DNA from: an uncultured Ruminococcus sp.
Lineage (GTDB): Bacteria; Bacillota; Clostridia; Oscillospirales; Acutalibacteraceae
NCBI GenBank assembly: GCA_902762335.1
Contig: CACWNZ010000002.1
Span: forward strand, 1-23,823
Direction of reading: 5' to 3'
Length of the DNA: 23,823 bases
Made by a program: the position numbers and the translations under genes
In this document: positions 23,403 through 23,823 of the stretch, in pieces
Layout of the letters: the number at the start of each line of letters is the position of its first letter
How positions within the stretch are numbered: position 1 is the first letter of the stretch
Notes under the pieces: model-generated
Databases searched by the model: none
What the model was told of the DNA's origin: nothing
The model's input: only the letters and a program-made list of their open reading frames with translations

Positions 23403-23447
23403 CTTAGCGGAGCAGTAGCTCCTCAGGGGGTCAAAACAGGAGGATTG

Positions 23448-23823
23448 TTATCTTGAAAAAGCGTCGGAAGAAATATATGTCGAGATATAAAAGCCTGAAG
23501 AAGAGGTTTCGGGATCTTCAAATCTTGAGACTGCCAATTCATCGGAGAGACTGAACAGCCCGCCTTCTTCAAGAACTGTTTTAAGCTCGAGATAATCATC
23601 GTATGAGGAATTCCGATTGAATATCGATACTGCAGTAAATGCATTGTGCGGTGTTTCACCTGCAAAGTATCCTTTGTTGAGGCGGAATGTCATCTCATCG
23701 ATCTCCCAATCGGCAAGTCTGTCAAAAAGGGTGCTGATATATTCAGCCCTTGAGAGATAGCCGAACTCCTCTGCGACCTCAGACGGGGAGAGATCCTTCT
23801 GGCATGGATTGAGCAGGGTTATT
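23448..23823 (-). CDS. Partial membrane-protein ectodomain, paralogue of the anti-sigma-like protein
   Basis: The minus-strand frame is open to the window edge and gives 124 C-terminal residues ending SSDAFSR. An internal ATG at 23693 is not the start, because the similarity extends upstream of it. Over about 95 residues it aligns by eye with the C-terminal repeats of the large anti-sigma-like protein. NP-x-KD and LSPSEVAEEF match NPYCKDE and VSAQEAEDYI. EIDEMTFRLNK matches DIEAAEFTMRLDK, and SYDDYLELK with GLFSLSDEL matches SYEDVTAYR with DTFTLGEEF. It is therefore probably another protein of that family, and its own sigma gene may lie beyond the window. The function is unknown. Confidence 0.75.
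   Translation of the reverse strand, partial: ITLLNPCQKDLSPSEVAEEFGYLSRAEYISTLFDRLADWEIDEMTFRLNKGYFAGETPHNAFTAVSIFNRNSSYDDYLELKTVLEEGGLFSLSDELAVSRFEDPETSSSGFYISTYISSDAFSR

Larger units (their letters stand above)
23349..23431 (-). repeat. Shared 3' module, copy 2: ACCCCCTGA, hairpin, 11 nt, parS
   Basis: ACCCCCTGA (23423-23431) lies 16 bases after the stop of the right-edge gene. It is followed by a small hairpin (GGAGC/GCTCC), a strong hairpin containing GCCGCACA, 11 bases, and parS. The layout matches copy 1 at 19851-19925. Confidence 0.7.

Noticed and set aside
1..23823. CRISPR arrays, tRNA or rRNA genes, insertion sequences, prophage genes
   Set aside because: No direct-repeat array, no tRNA-like cloverleaf, no rRNA segment, and no transposase or phage gene was recognised on either strand.

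Overview
This window is the replication-origin neighbourhood of a Firmicutes chromosome. It is probably a Ruminococcus-like member of the Oscillospiraceae or a related Clostridia lineage. The evidence is the dnaA-dnaN-rlbA-recF-remB-gyrB-gyrA series on one side of the origin and rpmH-rnpA-yidD-yidC-jag on the other, together with strong Shine-Dalgarno sites, many TTG or GTG starts and clostridial-type protein sequences. The species cannot be fixed from sequence reading alone.

Left edge (1-1182): a piece of an ammonium transporter gene on the minus strand runs directly into the 3' two-thirds of a bPH2 (YdbT-like) membrane protein gene on the plus strand. Both are broken at the same joint, which suggests an assembly chimera or a rearrangement. 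A bidirectional terminator then separates this from the gyrase operon.

Left arm (1223-12860, minus strand): this is the conserved origin operon with accessory genes inserted. Two zinc-ribbon membrane proteins lie between remB and gyrB. A lipoprotein with a DnaJ-like cysteine motif, a YcxB-like membrane protein and a hotdog thioesterase lie between gyrB and gyrA.

Origin: the dnaA-dnaN gap (11231-11546) holds about nine TGTTGA/TCAACA motifs, which read as a variant DnaA box (TTATCAACA). Four of the motif copies are spaced by 10-11 bp. Two boxes abut a GC clamp, three DnaA-trio triplets and an AT-rich stretch next to dnaN, the layout of the Bacillus subtilis basal unwinding system. The dnaA-rpmH gap (12861-13283) holds a good dnaA promoter overlapped by another variant box, and a near-perfect rpmH promoter.

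Right arm: rpmH, rnpA, yidD, yidC and jag point away from the origin. Then mnmG, rsmG and a ParB/Noc-like gene run towards the origin, inverted relative to the usual order, and mnmE is missing. Beyond them are an ECF sigma gene and a 900-residue anti-sigma-like membrane protein. A partial gene at the right edge is visibly related to the C-terminus of that protein. Each of these two large genes ends with the same module: stop, ACCCCCTGA, hairpin, 11 nt, perfect parS. I read this as tandem copies of a sigma/anti-sigma cassette interleaved with chromosome-partitioning sites, the most unusual structure in the window. The anti-sigma gene also seems to carry a one-base frameshift near its 5' end.
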